A stretch of DNA of 64,000 bases from Pseudophaeobacter profundi (GCF_029697505.1 NZ_JARJEF010000002.1:496001-560000), one strand, 5' to 3'. Shown: positions 45,344 through 54,672, counted from the first letter of the stretch. Notes: a model not told the origin generated them from the sequence alone. A program made the numbers and translations.

Positions 45344-45357
45344 TTGCTCTGGATCAA
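45344..45357. promoter_or_regulatory. FNR/NnrR-type box upstream of pseudoazurin
   Basis: TTGCTCTGGATCAA keeps the TTG-N8-CAA frame and the ATCAA half-site. It is centred 79 bp upstream of the pseudoazurin start, on the minus strand. Confidence 0.6.
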
Positions 45358-45557
45358 ACTTCCGACTGAACGTCCGCTGGTTCTGCTTTTGCTGCTTTCC
45401 ATCGCTTGGCCTGCCGCCCGCAACGCCGAGTCTCGCGCGGGTGACACTGCCGTCCAGCTGTAACCAGTTTGCCAGGGAATGCAGAAAACCGAAAATAATG
45501 CCTCCGTATGGTGGGGGCGAAAAAAGCCGGAAAAAAGCGACGAATACCCCGCCAATG

Positions 45558-45571
45558 TTGTTTCAGATCAA
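45558..45571. promoter_or_regulatory. FNR/NnrR-type box upstream of nirK
   Basis: TTGTTTCAGATCAA keeps TTG-N8-CAA with an ATCAA half-site. It is centred 72 bp upstream of the nirK ATG, close to the distance seen for the norC box. Confidence 0.6.
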
Positions 45572-45636
45572 CCTTCGAATTTTCTGGTCTGCTTATCGTC
45601 TGGCCAACAAACACGTTCATCAAAGGAGAAGAAGAC

Positions 45637-46785
45637 ATGCTTACCAGACGCGCAGCACTTATGGCCGCCGCAGGGGCTGCTGCCCTTCCAGCGTTGATCA
45701 AAACCGCCAAAGCAGAAGAAATCATGGATACCTCGGGGGCCGCGCCCGTCGATCTGTCGACCCTGAAGCGGATCAAGCATAAACTTGTCCGCCCCCCCAT
45801 GGTTCACGAACACGAACAGGTCGCACCGGCGGAACCACGGATCGTCGAATTCGAAATGCAGATTGTCGAAAAGGAAGTCGAAATTGACAGCGGTGCCCAT
45901 CTGCAGGCGATGACTTTCAATGGCTCGATCCCTGGCCCGATGATGGTGGTCCATGAAGGCGACTATGTCGAGCTCACTCTTTTTAACTCGCCTGAAAATC
46001 TGATGCAGCACAACATCGACTTCCACTCTGCGACAGGTGCGCTTGGCGGTGGGTCGCTGACACTGGTGAACCCCGGAGAAAAGACCACCCTGCGTTTCAA
46101 GGCGACCCGTCCAGGGACATTTGTCTACCACTGCGCCCCAGGCGGCCCCATGATCCCATGGCACGTAGTCAGCGGTATGTCCGGCAGCATTATGGTTCTG
46201 CCCCGTGACGGGCTGAAAGATCACAATGGCAAACCCGTCAGCTATGATCGCGTCTACTACATCGGCGAAAACGACTTCTACATCCCCAAAGATGAAAACG
46301 GCGACTACAAGCGCTTTGAAGATGTCGGGGCCAGCTATCCTGATACCCTGGAGGTGATGAACGGCCTGATCCCAAGCCACGTTGTCTTTAACGGCAAGGT
46401 TGGCGCGCTGACCGGCGACAATGCGCTGCACGCTTCGCAGGGGGAAAAGGTGCTCTTTGTGCACAGCCAGGCGAACCGCGACAGCCGCCCACACCTGATC
46501 GGTGGTCATGGCGATCTTGTCTGGGAAACCGGCAAGTTCAACAACACACCGGAACGCGACCTGGAAACCTGGTTCATTCGCGGCGGCTCTGCCGGGGCGG
46601 CGCTGTATGAATTCCTGCAGCCGGGCGTCTATGCCTATGTGAACCACAACCTGATCGAAGCGGTAAACCTGGGCGCAACCGCCCACGTGGTGGTCGATGG
46701 TGACTGGAACAATGACCTGATGGAACAGGTCGAGGCACCAACCGCATACGATGCCGCCTACGAAGGTAAATCTGCCCTGCCATAG
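45637..46785 (+). CDS. nirK: Copper-containing nitrite reductase
   Basis: NirK reduces nitrite to NO in the periplasm. The 382-aa precursor has a twin-arginine-like signal ([19 protein letters not shown]). Type 1 copper ligands are H125, C166, H176 and M181, and type 2 ligands are H130, H165 and H337. The catalytic Asp128 lies in [10 protein letters not shown] and the catalytic His in [12 protein letters not shown]. The ATG at 45637 follows AAAGGAGAAG. nirV follows after a strong hairpin. With norCB, the pair would end in N2O. Confidence 0.97.
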   Translation: MLTRRAALMAAAGAAALPALIKTAKAEEIMDTSGAAPVDLSTLKRIKHKLVRPPMVHEHEQVAPAEPRIVEFEMQIVEKEVEIDSGAHLQAMTFNGSIPGPMMVVHEGDYVELTLFNSPENLMQHNIDFHSATGALGGGSLTLVNPGEKTTLRFKATRPGTFVYHCAPGGPMIPWHVVSGMSGSIMVLPRDGLKDHNGKPVSYDRVYYIGENDFYIPKDENGDYKRFEDVGASYPDTLEVMNGLIPSHVVFNGKVGALTGDNALHASQGEKVLFVHSQANRDSRPHLIGGHGDLVWETGKFNNTPERDLETWFIRGGSAGAALYEFLQPGVYAYVNHNLIEAVNLGATAHVVVDGDWNNDLMEQVEAPTAYDAAYEGKSALP

Positions 46786-46814
46786 GTCGCCACGGCACCG
46801 CAGAGACAAGATCA

Positions 46815-46846
46815 CCAAAGGCGGCCGGGCCACTGGCCGCCTTTGG
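46815..46846 (+). terminator. Strong hairpin between nirK and nirV
   Basis: A perfect 12-bp stem, CCAAAGGCGGCC (46815-46826) and GGCCGCCTTTGG (46835-46846), has an 8-base loop. No T-run follows and nirV starts 20 bp later. It could be a partial terminator or a 3' stabiliser of the nirK message. Confidence 0.6.
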
Positions 46847-46865
46847 ACCGCTTAGGAGAACAAAC

Positions 46866-47708
46866 ATGAAACCGGTTGTGAAAATTATCGCTGTGGCGGG
46901 CCTTGGTGTCGGCCTTATCGCCAGTCTTGCAATCGGACTGGGTTTGACCAGGCCGCAAACAGCGCCCGGCAGCGCCGCATCAGTTGACTTGGTTAATATC
47001 CCGGCGGGCACCATCGACTACCGCCCTTTTGGCAATTTTGTCGCCGAGGGAAAATCACGCTCGCCGCGCGCGTACAAGCTGGAGGTCGCCGGTTTCACCA
47101 TCATGAAGTATCAGGTCAGCCGCGCCGAATATGCCGCCTGTGTCGCCGATGGCCCCTGTGCCAGCGTACCCACCACCGGTGGCGATTACCCGCAGACCTA
47201 TGTAAATTGGAAAGATGCCAACGACTACGCCCGGTGGTATTCACAAAAAACCGGCGAGCACTGGCGCCTGCCCAGCGACGCGGAATGGCAATTGGCCGCT
47301 GCAGAACGCTATGGCGATGCCGCACCGGATACGCTTGAACTGGATCCCGGCCAGCGGATGCTGGCGCAGTATTCCGCTGGCACACTGCTGCGCGGCACCG
47401 CCAGCCCGGCGCTGCGCCCTGCCGGGGGCTTTGGGGAAAACTCGCTGGGCCTGGCCGATATCTCCGGCAACGTCTGGGAGTGGACCGATGGCTGCATGCA
47501 GAGCGGCTCCCTGCGCGCAGATGGAGCCGTCGCAGAGAGCGAACCCTATTGCTGGGTGCGCATTGCCGGGGGCATTCACCGCGCGGCAATCGTAAGCTTC
47601 ATACGCGATGCCAGCGTTGGCGGCTGTGCCGTTGGCCTGCCGCCAAACCATCTCGGCTTTCGGCTGGTCCGCGACACCCTGCCCGCCCGGTGGTGGCAGC
47701 TTTTCTGA
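46866..47708 (+). CDS. nirV: NirV, formylglycine-generating-enzyme-like protein
   Basis: NirV accompanies nirK in many denitrifiers and has an FGE-sulfatase (SUMF1-like) fold. Its role in NirK or copper maturation is not settled. The 280-aa protein has an N-terminal helix (residues 5-27) and the fold's signature segments YVNWKDANDYARWYSQKTG, EHWRLPSDAEWQLAA, GLADISGNVWEWTDG and HLGFRLVRD. The start follows AGGAG. It is probably co-transcribed with nirK, but the hairpin between them may lower its expression. Confidence 0.93.
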   Translation: MKPVVKIIAVAGLGVGLIASLAIGLGLTRPQTAPGSAASVDLVNIPAGTIDYRPFGNFVAEGKSRSPRAYKLEVAGFTIMKYQVSRAEYAACVADGPCASVPTTGGDYPQTYVNWKDANDYARWYSQKTGEHWRLPSDAEWQLAAAERYGDAAPDTLELDPGQRMLAQYSAGTLLRGTASPALRPAGGFGENSLGLADISGNVWEWTDGCMQSGSLRADGAVAESEPYCWVRIAGGIHRAAIVSFIRDASVGGCAVGLPPNHLGFRLVRDTLPARWWQLF

Positions 47709-47888
47709 CGCCCCCCCACTCATCTCGGTGCGGGTGCGCGTTTGAACGCACAGGAAACCATCTGGTGGCTGATCTCTTTGATGCACCGGACATCAGAACA
47801 TCTGGGCAAAAAGCACCTGATTGCCAGCTGGTCAGCGCCTTACTGTCGGCGTTTCAAATACCCGCCAAACGCCCGGTGATAGATCTTC

Positions 47889-47916
47889 TTGTCCGCGGAT
47901 TTGAATTGGCTACAAT
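47889..47916 (+). promoter_or_regulatory. Predicted enuR promoter giving a leaderless message
   Basis: TTGTCC (47889-47894) and TACAAT (47911-47916) are spaced by 16 bp. Transcription would start about 7 bases after the -10, at or next to the enuR ATG at 47923. No ribosome binding site precedes that ATG, which agrees with a leaderless transcript. Confidence 0.5.
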
Positions 47917-47922
47917 TGTCGC

Positions 47923-49317
47923 ATGACAAATTGGATCCCCTCCCGAAATTCACTGAGCTCGCCGCTGCACACCAGCCTCGCCATGTCGATTGCCGAAGCG
48001 ATCAAAGATGGCAGCTTGTCAGTGGGACAGAAGCTCCCGCCCCATCGCAAACTGGCTGACGATCTGAGGCTCAGTGTAAATACAGTGAGCAAAGCCTATG
48101 ATATTCTGCGCCGCCAAAACCTGATCGAGGGCCAAATCGGGCGTGGGAGCTATGTCGTGGACCCCGGCAAGCCCGATCACCAGCCCTTTAAACCAGAGGT
48201 CGATTCGCAAAACCTGTTCGACATGTCGATTTCGCACCCGCTGTTCAATCGCCTGCATGTCGACGCCATGCAATCTACCCTGAAGTCGATGCAGGCAGAT
48301 CTCGATCCGGCCCTGTATCTGTCCTCTCGTCCGAACATCGGCCATGAAACGCATCGCAAAACCGGTGTAAAATGGCTGTCGCATTGCGGGCTTGAGACCA
48401 GCGTTGGCTCTGTCCTGATGACCAATGGCGTGACCCATGGCCTGTCGGCGGCACTGTCGGCGATCCTGCGTCCTGGGGATGTCATTTTGTCGGATATGAT
48501 CACCCACCACCTGCTGGTTTCAAGCGCCGCCTACTTTGGCTACCAGCATGTTGGCCTTGAAACTGACGCGCAGGGAATACTGCCCGATGCCCTGGAAAAG
48601 GCCTGCGTAGAAAAGTCACCTAAGCTATTGTATTTGCTACCATCACTGGCAAACCCCAATGTCCACATGATGCCCGAAGAGCGGCGGCGCCAGATTGCTG
48701 CCATCGCCCGCAAACATCGGCTGCACATTGTCGAAAACGATGCGTTTGGCCCAGTAGCCGAGGATAGACAGCCACCTGTGTCGATCTTTGCGCCCGAACT
48801 TTCCGTCTACCTGACGACCTTCACCAAATGCACGGTCAGCGGCTTGCGCGCAGGCTATGCTGTGGTTCCGGACCATCTGCTACCAGCCATGACAGCACGA
48901 TTGATCGTATTCGGTTGGATGGCGACGCCACTGATCTGCGAACTCGCATCACGCTGGGTAGAGGATGGCACGGCGCAGGCATTGGCAGACTGGCAGCGCG
49001 TCGAAATCGGCAAGCGGTATCACATTGCAACGCAAGAGCTTGCCGGTTTCAGCTGGACCGGTCACCCGGCGAGTTTGCATCTGTGGCTACACCTTCCGCC
49101 TGATTGGGATTCCAACAGCTTTGTTGCCCATGCCCGCGAACTGAACGTGGCGGTATCGCCGGAAAGCCCCTTCCTTCCTCCCCAGGCTTTGCCAACCAAT
49201 GCGGTGCGTATTGCGCTTGGGAGCATCCGTGAAACAGACCGTTTTCGCCAGGCGCTGAGGCTGCTGTCAGGGTTGCTGACCCGCCCGCGTGAGCCGCTGC
49301 CGCAACTCGCCTATTAG
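47923..49317 (+). CDS. enuR: MocR-type ectoine catabolism regulator EnuR
   Basis: EnuR is a GntR/MocR regulator with PLP bound; in Ruegeria pomeroyi it represses ectoine catabolic genes until N-acetyl-diaminobutyrate or diaminobutyrate is sensed. The 464-aa protein has an N-terminal winged helix (KLPPHRKLADDLRLSVNTVSKAYD compressed here to residues 38-60) and a fold-type I aminotransferase domain. The PLP lysine falls at residue 302 (TTFTKCTVSGLRAGY), the same number reported for R. pomeroyi EnuR. It lies just before uehABC, as in that organism. No ribosome binding site precedes the ATG. Confidence 0.9.
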   Translation: MTNWIPSRNSLSSPLHTSLAMSIAEAIKDGSLSVGQKLPPHRKLADDLRLSVNTVSKAYDILRRQNLIEGQIGRGSYVVDPGKPDHQPFKPEVDSQNLFDMSISHPLFNRLHVDAMQSTLKSMQADLDPALYLSSRPNIGHETHRKTGVKWLSHCGLETSVGSVLMTNGVTHGLSAALSAILRPGDVILSDMITHHLLVSSAAYFGYQHVGLETDAQGILPDALEKACVEKSPKLLYLLPSLANPNVHMMPEERRRQIAAIARKHRLHIVENDAFGPVAEDRQPPVSIFAPELSVYLTTFTKCTVSGLRAGYAVVPDHLLPAMTARLIVFGWMATPLICELASRWVEDGTAQALADWQRVEIGKRYHIATQELAGFSWTGHPASLHLWLHLPPDWDSNSFVAHARELNVAVSPESPFLPPQALPTNAVRIALGSIRETDRFRQALRLLSGLLTRPREPLPQLAY

Positions 49318-49415
49318 GAATGTAGCACAACAATATAATAATTGACTCACAGGTCATTCTTCGGAAAGTGATATGGCATCAAAACCCAAAACACTGGAAT
49401 ATCTGGGAGGATATG

Positions 49416-50435
49416 ATGACTGTTGCCACACCTTTCGCCCTGCGCGTCGGCGCGCCCCTGGTCGCAGCGCTGCTGACCACAACTGCGGCCTATGCTGATA
49501 ACTGGCGCTATGCCATGGAAGAGGGCCTGGAAGATCCACAGGGCCTCTATGCGACGAAGTTCAAAGAAGAAATTGAGGCCAACTCGGATCACACGGTGCA
49601 AATTTACGCTGTTGGCACCCTTGGTGAATCGGCAGATGCGATGGAGCAGGCGCAGGCAGGCTTGCTGCAGTTCATCGACCAATCACCAGGCTTTACCGGT
49701 GCCTTGATCCCGGAAGCCGAAGCGTTTTTGGTGCCTTATGTACAGCCAACCGACCCCAAGGTTGTGCGCAAGTTCTTCAAGGAAGGCGTCGCGGTAAACG
49801 AGATGTTCCACGAGATCTATCGTGAGCAAGGCCTGGAGCTGCTGTCAGTCTTCCCCGAAGGCGAAATGGTTGTCACCACGATGGAGGAATTCCGGACCCC
49901 TGCCGATCTGGAAGGCATGAAAATCCGCACCATGACCTCGCCCCTGCTTTTGGAAACCTACACAGCCTTTGGCGCCTCGCCGATTGCCATGCCCTGGGGC
50001 GAGCTGATCGGCGGGCTGAAAACAAAAATGGTCGATGGGCAGGAAAACCCCACGATCTGGATCGAAGCCTATGATCTGGACAACCTTACAAATGTCATGA
50101 CCTACACAGGTCACGGTCAATATACCACGGCGGTGATGGCCAACGCCGATTTCTACGACGGGTTGAGCGACGCAGACAAACAGCTTGTGCAAAACGCCTC
50201 ACAGGCAGCGCTTGACTATATTCTTGATGTGGCCGTCGAGCTGGATGCAACCGGTCTGGCGAAAATCAAGGAAACCAACCCGGACTACATCATCAACCGT
50301 CTGACCGCAGAAGAACGTGCGCCATTCAAGGAACGTGCGAAAGCTGTCGAAGCAGCCTTTGTTGAACGTGCGGGTGAACGTGGCGCGGCCATCTTGGAAC
50401 AGATGAAAGCGGATCTTCTTACTGCACAGCAGTAA
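49416..50435 (+). CDS. uehA: Ectoine/hydroxyectoine TRAP transporter binding protein UehA
   Basis: UehA is the periplasmic DctP-type protein that binds ectoines for the TRAP transporter. The 339-aa precursor has a signal peptide ending in TTTAAYA (about residue 27). The body carries KFKEEIEANSDHTVQIY, GTLGESADAMEQAQAG and PWGELIGGLKTKMVDGQENP, closely matching the Ruegeria UehA pattern as I recall it. The ATG at 49416 lies five bases after GGGAGG; a second ATG is one codon upstream. It is the first gene of the catabolic operon after enuR. Confidence 0.88.
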   Translation: MTVATPFALRVGAPLVAALLTTTAAYADNWRYAMEEGLEDPQGLYATKFKEEIEANSDHTVQIYAVGTLGESADAMEQAQAGLLQFIDQSPGFTGALIPEAEAFLVPYVQPTDPKVVRKFFKEGVAVNEMFHEIYREQGLELLSVFPEGEMVVTTMEEFRTPADLEGMKIRTMTSPLLLETYTAFGASPIAMPWGELIGGLKTKMVDGQENPTIWIEAYDLDNLTNVMTYTGHGQYTTAVMANADFYDGLSDADKQLVQNASQAALDYILDVAVELDATGLAKIKETNPDYIINRLTAEERAPFKERAKAVEAAFVERAGERGAAILEQMKADLLTAQQ

Positions 50436-50577
50436 CGCGTGTAAGGGGCACGCATGTCGGCATCCGCCCCCCCCCGAAACACCAAACCATCGCGGACCCT
50501 GACCGGGTGTTGGGGGCCGCGCTTTGGAAAATGACAAGAAATAACAATCAGATTTGCGACGATCCTGGGGAGGACGC

Positions 50578-51150
50578 ATGAGCGATACGCCAGTACAAAA
50601 AACGGGCCTGACTTGGCTGATTGATGGCATCGACAAAGGCATCGCAGCGCTTGAACGCGCAATCATGGCCATCGGGGTCATTCTGATGGCGGTGAATACC
50701 ATCGCCAATGTCATCAGCAGGTTCGTCTTCAACCATTCCATCATCTTCGCAGAAGAGCTGAACAGCATTTTCATATTGTTGGTGACCTTTGCCGGCATTG
50801 GCTATGCTGCGCGCCATGGTCGGCATATCCGAATGTCGGCAATCTCGGACGCGCTGCCGCAACGGGCACGCAAACTGCTCATGCTTCTGATCTCGGCTGT
50901 AACAGCAGTGCTGCTGCTGGTTTTGGCCTGGTACGCAGTGCAGTACATCATGAGCATGTATAGCAAGGGACGGGTCTATCCTGCGCTTGGGATCCCTGTC
51001 TATATCAGCTACCTCTGGGTGCCCATTGGCCTGTTCGTAACAGGCATTCAGTATGCTTTGACCTTCATCAAAAACCTGCAGGAACGGGAAATTTACCTGT
51101 CCACGGATCTGTGTGAAGCAGATGCGCAAGAACTGGAATTGGAGCTTTAA
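50578..51150 (+). CDS. uehB: TRAP transporter small permease UehB
   Basis: UehB is the DctQ-type small membrane subunit (190 aa, four helices) of the ectoine TRAP transporter. Helices are visible from about residues 20-45 (AIMAIGVILMAVNTIANVIS), 47-75, 95-120 and 130-155, with the conserved RHGRHIRMSA loop. The ATG at 50578 follows GGGGAGG. It starts 142 bp after uehA and ends 2 bp before uehC. The assignment to ectoine comes from context. Confidence 0.88.
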   Translation: MSDTPVQKTGLTWLIDGIDKGIAALERAIMAIGVILMAVNTIANVISRFVFNHSIIFAEELNSIFILLVTFAGIGYAARHGRHIRMSAISDALPQRARKLLMLLISAVTAVLLLVLAWYAVQYIMSMYSKGRVYPALGIPVYISYLWVPIGLFVTGIQYALTFIKNLQEREIYLSTDLCEADAQELELEL

Positions 51151-51152
51151 CC

Positions 51153-52439
51153 ATGGCACTCGTGATGTTTTCCGCAATGGTTGTCCTGCTGCTTCTCGGG
51201 TTTCCAATGATGGTTCCCCTGATCGCCGGCGCCTTGATCGGCGTGATCGAACTGTTTGGCACGGTTGATAAAACCGAATTCATGATCCAGCAGATGCTGG
51301 GGGGCATTCGGCCCTCGTCATTGATCGCGGTGCCAATGTTCATTCTGGCCGCTGATATCATGACACGTGGTCAATCCGCTGGACGCTTGATTGATATGGT
51401 CATGGCCTTTGTGCGCCATGTGCGCGGCGGATTGGCCGTCAGCACTGCGGCAGCCTGCGCATTGTTCGGGGCGGTTTCCGGCTCTACCCAGGCAACGGTT
51501 GTGGCCGTCGGGACGCCGCTAAGGCCGCGAATGCTCAAAGGTGGCTACAAGGATTCCTTTATTTTGGCGCTGATCGTCAATTCAAGCGATATTGCCTTTC
51601 TGATCCCGCCCAGCATTGGCATGATCATCTATGGCGTGGTCGCCAAGGCCTCTATCCCAGAACTATTCATCGCCGGAATTGGCCCGGGCCTGCTGATCCT
51701 TGTGATGTTTTCCATCTACAGCATGATCTACGCCAAGATGAATGATGTACCGACCGAACCCGCCGCATCGTGGAGCGAACGCGCGCAGGCGGTCAAACGC
51801 GCCCTCTGGCCGTTGGGCTTTCCGGTTCTGATCATCGGCGGCATCTTCTTTGGCATCTTCAGCCCAACTGAAGCAGCAGCGATCAGCGTGGCCTATGCGG
51901 TCATTCTGGAGGTACTGGTTTTCCGGACGATGAAGATCACCGAGCTATATCATGTTGCCCTGTCAACCGGAATGGTCACGGCAGTGGTGTTCATTCTGGT
52001 GGGCGCAGGGGCCGCCTTTGCCTGGGTTCTGTCATTTGCACAGATTCCGCAACAGATACTGGGCGCGCTTGGCATTGATGAAATGGGACAGATCGGCGTG
52101 CTGTTCACCATCGCCGTGGCCTTCTTCATCGGCTGCATGTTCGTGGATCCGATTGTGGTCATCCTGATCTTTGTTCCGATCTTTGCCCCCGTGGTGGAAA
52201 AAACCGGACTTGATCCAATTTTGGTTGGCACCTTGATCACACTGCAGGCCGCTATCGGTTCGGCGACACCGCCATTCGGATGCGATATCTTCACCGCAGT
52301 CGCGGTATTCAAACGCCCCTATCTGGAAGTGATCAGAGGCACACCGCCATTTGTCTTCATGCTTCTCAGTGTCTCGATCTTGATGATCTTCTTCCCGCAG
52401 GTTGCACTGTTTCTGCGCGATATCGCTTTTGACAAATAG
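51153..52439 (+). CDS. uehC: TRAP transporter large permease UehC
   Basis: UehC is the DctM-type large membrane subunit (428 aa, about twelve helices) that carries substrate with sodium. Family features include VSGSTQATVVAVGTPLRPRM, NSSDIAFLIPPSIGMIIYG and SATPPFGCDIFTAVAVF. It begins 2 bp after uehB. Together with UehA and UehB it imports ectoine or hydroxyectoine; specificity is inferred from the eut genes that follow. Confidence 0.92.
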   Translation: MALVMFSAMVVLLLLGFPMMVPLIAGALIGVIELFGTVDKTEFMIQQMLGGIRPSSLIAVPMFILAADIMTRGQSAGRLIDMVMAFVRHVRGGLAVSTAAACALFGAVSGSTQATVVAVGTPLRPRMLKGGYKDSFILALIVNSSDIAFLIPPSIGMIIYGVVAKASIPELFIAGIGPGLLILVMFSIYSMIYAKMNDVPTEPAASWSERAQAVKRALWPLGFPVLIIGGIFFGIFSPTEAAAISVAYAVILEVLVFRTMKITELYHVALSTGMVTAVVFILVGAGAAFAWVLSFAQIPQQILGALGIDEMGQIGVLFTIAVAFFIGCMFVDPIVVILIFVPIFAPVVEKTGLDPILVGTLITLQAAIGSATPPFGCDIFTAVAVFKRPYLEVIRGTPPFVFMLLSVSILMIFFPQVALFLRDIAFDK

Positions 52440-52451
52440 GAGGCACAGTAC

Positions 52452-52889
52452 ATGTTCAAATCCATACTTGCCGCTTTTGACGGCTCCGAAGGATCAGAGG
52501 CCGCGCTTTCCAAGGCCGCCGAATTGGCCATACTGTGCGGTGCAGAATTGACGATCTTGACCATGTACCGCCATCATTCGGTGCTAGAGGGATCGATGTA
52601 TGTAACCAATGCCGATCAGCCCGATGATGTTGATGCAATCATGAGCAATCATGCCAAGACAACCGCCGAAGGCGGCGCGGCGCTCGCGCGGCGGGCAGGC
52701 TGTGAAAAGATCCGCGCCTTTGTCAAAGGCGGGCCGACGGCGCGTACAATCGTCGGTTTCGCAAGAGAGCACGACAATGACCTGATCGTCATGGGTAGTC
52801 GCGGACTGGGATCAATTGAGGGATACCTGCTCGGCAGCGTTTCTCATAAAGTCACAAGCCTTGCGCAATGTCCGGTTCTGTTGGTGTGA
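52452..52889 (+). CDS. usp: Universal stress protein of the ectoine cluster
   Basis: This 145-aa UspA-type protein has an ATP-binding motif, VMGSRGLGSIEGYLLGSVSH (G-2x-G-9x-G-S). In Halomonas the similar TeaD sits with the ectoine TRAP transporter TeaABC and adjusts its activity in an ATP-dependent manner. A like role is inferred here. The ATG at 52452 follows AGGAGG. The start of eutA overlaps or follows its 3' end within a few bases. Confidence 0.9.
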   Translation: MFKSILAAFDGSEGSEAALSKAAELAILCGAELTILTMYRHHSVLEGSMYVTNADQPDDVDAIMSNHAKTTAEGGAALARRAGCEKIRAFVKGGPTARTIVGFAREHDNDLIVMGSRGLGSIEGYLLGSVSHKVTSLAQCPVLLV

Positions 52890-52897
52890 AGAAGGTG

Positions 52898-53662
52898 ATG
52901 ACGCTGGACTTGCGATCTTCCGCCTCATCTGTGACTGCCCGGCTGGATCGGCAACCGGTTGCCAAACGCATCGGGCTTGTTGCGCTGGCAACGGATCACA
53001 CCACCGAGACCGATTTTGCCCGCATGTTGCAGGGGCATGATGTCGGGGTTTACGTAAACCGGATCGAATTTGAAAACCCGATAACCCACGAAAGCCTGTT
53101 GCGGACCGGCCCCCGTCTGACCGCTGCTGCGGCAGATATCCTACCGGATGAGCCACTGGATGTGTTGGTCTATGGCTGTACAAGCGCATCGGCTGTCTTG
53201 GGCAATGCCAAGGTGGCCGAGTATATGAACCGCGCCAAGCCGGATACGCCCTGTGTCACCCCCAGTTCAGCGGCACTTGATGCCTTCGCCGCACTGGGGA
53301 TCAAAAAGATAAGCGTCCTGACGCCCTATGCAAAGGATGTGACGGACACACTGGTCCGCTATTTCGCAGAGCACGGCCCCGAGGTGGTGAGTGCAGAGTG
53401 CTTTGGATTGTCCGATGATCGCGACATGGCGCGTGTCTCTCTGGACAGCATCATCGACGGCGGGGTTGCTGCCTGCGCCGCGCAGGCGGATGCGCTTTTC
53501 GTCTCCTGCACCGCCTTGCGCGCAGCCAGTTGCGTGGCACAGTTAGAGGCCCGCCTGGGCAAGCCGGTGATCACCTCTAATCAGGCGATGGTCTGGCGCT
53601 GTATGCGACACCTCGGGCTGACCGGCGACTTTCCCGTTGGCGGCACGCTGTTCAAAACCTAA
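52898..53662 (+). CDS. eutA: Ectoine utilization protein EutA (Asp/Glu racemase-like)
   Basis: EutA is an Asp/Glu-racemase superfamily protein (254 aa) needed with EutB and EutC to convert hydroxyectoine to ectoine. The conserved cysteines of the fold are visible in LVYGCTSASAVLG and FVSCTALRAASCV. The frame is open from 52868, inside usp, but neither start has a perfectly spaced ribosome binding site. The ATG at 52898, just after the usp stop, avoids a 22-bp overlap and begins a typical N-terminus. The exact reaction of EutA is not established. Confidence 0.88.
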   Translation: MTLDLRSSASSVTARLDRQPVAKRIGLVALATDHTTETDFARMLQGHDVGVYVNRIEFENPITHESLLRTGPRLTAAAADILPDEPLDVLVYGCTSASAVLGNAKVAEYMNRAKPDTPCVTPSSAALDAFAALGIKKISVLTPYAKDVTDTLVRYFAEHGPEVVSAECFGLSDDRDMARVSLDSIIDGGVAACAAQADALFVSCTALRAASCVAQLEARLGKPVITSNQAMVWRCMRHLGLTGDFPVGGTLFKT

Positions 53663-53682
53663 GAAAACGTCAGGATGACACA

Positions 53683-54672
53683 ATGAACTCTGAAGTCACA
53701 TTTCAGGATAGCTTTGCTGCGCGCGCACGGATCACCGGGGCAATACGGGTGACACCGACAGTGCCATCAGACTGGCTCAGCCAGGCCAGTGGCGGCGATA
53801 TCCGCCTAAAGCTGGAACAGCACCAGATCACCGGTAGCTTCAAACTGCGCGGGGCGACAAATGCAATCTTGTCACTCAGCGATGCGCAGCGCGCCAAAGG
53901 TGTGGTTGGGGTATCCACCGGCAATCACGGGCGCGGCCTTGCCTATGCGGCTGCAAACGCCGGGGTACGCTGCATCATCTGCATGTCCGAACTGGTGCCG
54001 CAAAACAAGGTAGAAGGCATCAGGGCACAGGGGGCCGAAGTGCGTATTGTCGGGCGCAGCCAGGATGATGCACAGACCGAAGTCGACAAGCTGGTGGCAG
54101 AAGGCATGGTCATGCTGCCGCCTTTTGACCACCGCGACATCATTGCAGGCCAAAGCACAGTCGCGCTAGAGATGCTGGAACAGTTCCCAGAGCTTGAAAC
54201 CGTCCTGGTGCCCCTGTCGGGCGGCGGGCTGATTTCGGGCGTCGCAATGGTGATGAAGGCGGTAAATCCATCAATCAGGGTTATCGGTGTCTCGATGGAG
54301 CGTGGCGCGGCCATGTATGAAAGCCAGCAGGCGGGCAAGCCGGTCATGGTGCCGGAACTGGCAACCCTGGCGGATTCCCTTGGCGGTGGGATTGGCTTGG
54401 ACAACCAGCATACCTTTGCCATGACGCGCGACCATGTTGATGAACTGGTTCTGGTAAGCGAGGGTGAAATCGCCGCCGCCATCCGCCACGCCTATTGGCA
54501 GGAACGCCAGATTATTGAAGGATCTGGCAGCGTAGGCATTGCTGCGCTGCTGGCCGGAAAAATCAAAGACCCGCGACGCTGTGTTGCCCTGATTTCAGGG
54601 CAGAATATCGACATGGCTCTGCATCACCGGATCATTTCCGGCGAAGATGTTGATGTAATGGAAGAAACATAA
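53683..54672 (+). CDS. eutB: EutB, threonine dehydratase-like PLP enzyme
   Basis: EutB (329 aa) belongs to the fold-type II PLP family with threonine dehydratase and serine racemase. It is proposed to remove the hydroxyl of hydroxyectoine as water. The PLP lysine is Lys54 in HQITGSFKLRGATNAI, and the glycine-rich phosphate loop is VPLSGGGLISGVAM. The gene begins 20 bp after eutA and its stop touches the eutC start. It could pass for a threonine dehydratase on its own; context decides. Confidence 0.9.
   Translation: MNSEVTFQDSFAARARITGAIRVTPTVPSDWLSQASGGDIRLKLEQHQITGSFKLRGATNAILSLSDAQRAKGVVGVSTGNHGRGLAYAAANAGVRCIICMSELVPQNKVEGIRAQGAEVRIVGRSQDDAQTEVDKLVAEGMVMLPPFDHRDIIAGQSTVALEMLEQFPELETVLVPLSGGGLISGVAMVMKAVNPSIRVIGVSMERGAAMYESQQAGKPVMVPELATLADSLGGGIGLDNQHTFAMTRDHVDELVLVSEGEIAAAIRHAYWQERQIIEGSGSVGIAALLAGKIKDPRRCVALISGQNIDMALHHRIISGEDVDVMEET

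Larger units (their letters stand above)
45272..45636. other. Divergent regulatory region between pseudoazurin and nirK
   Basis: This 365-bp region has no credible gene. It holds two separate FNR/NnrR-like boxes, one near each gene. The frames that cross it extend from nirK or lie antisense and have no product I recognise. Confidence 0.7.

Noticed and set aside
45568-46833. A 421-aa minus-strand frame opposite nirK
   Set aside because: nirK shows all copper ligands on the plus strand; the antisense frame has no domain and no start signal.
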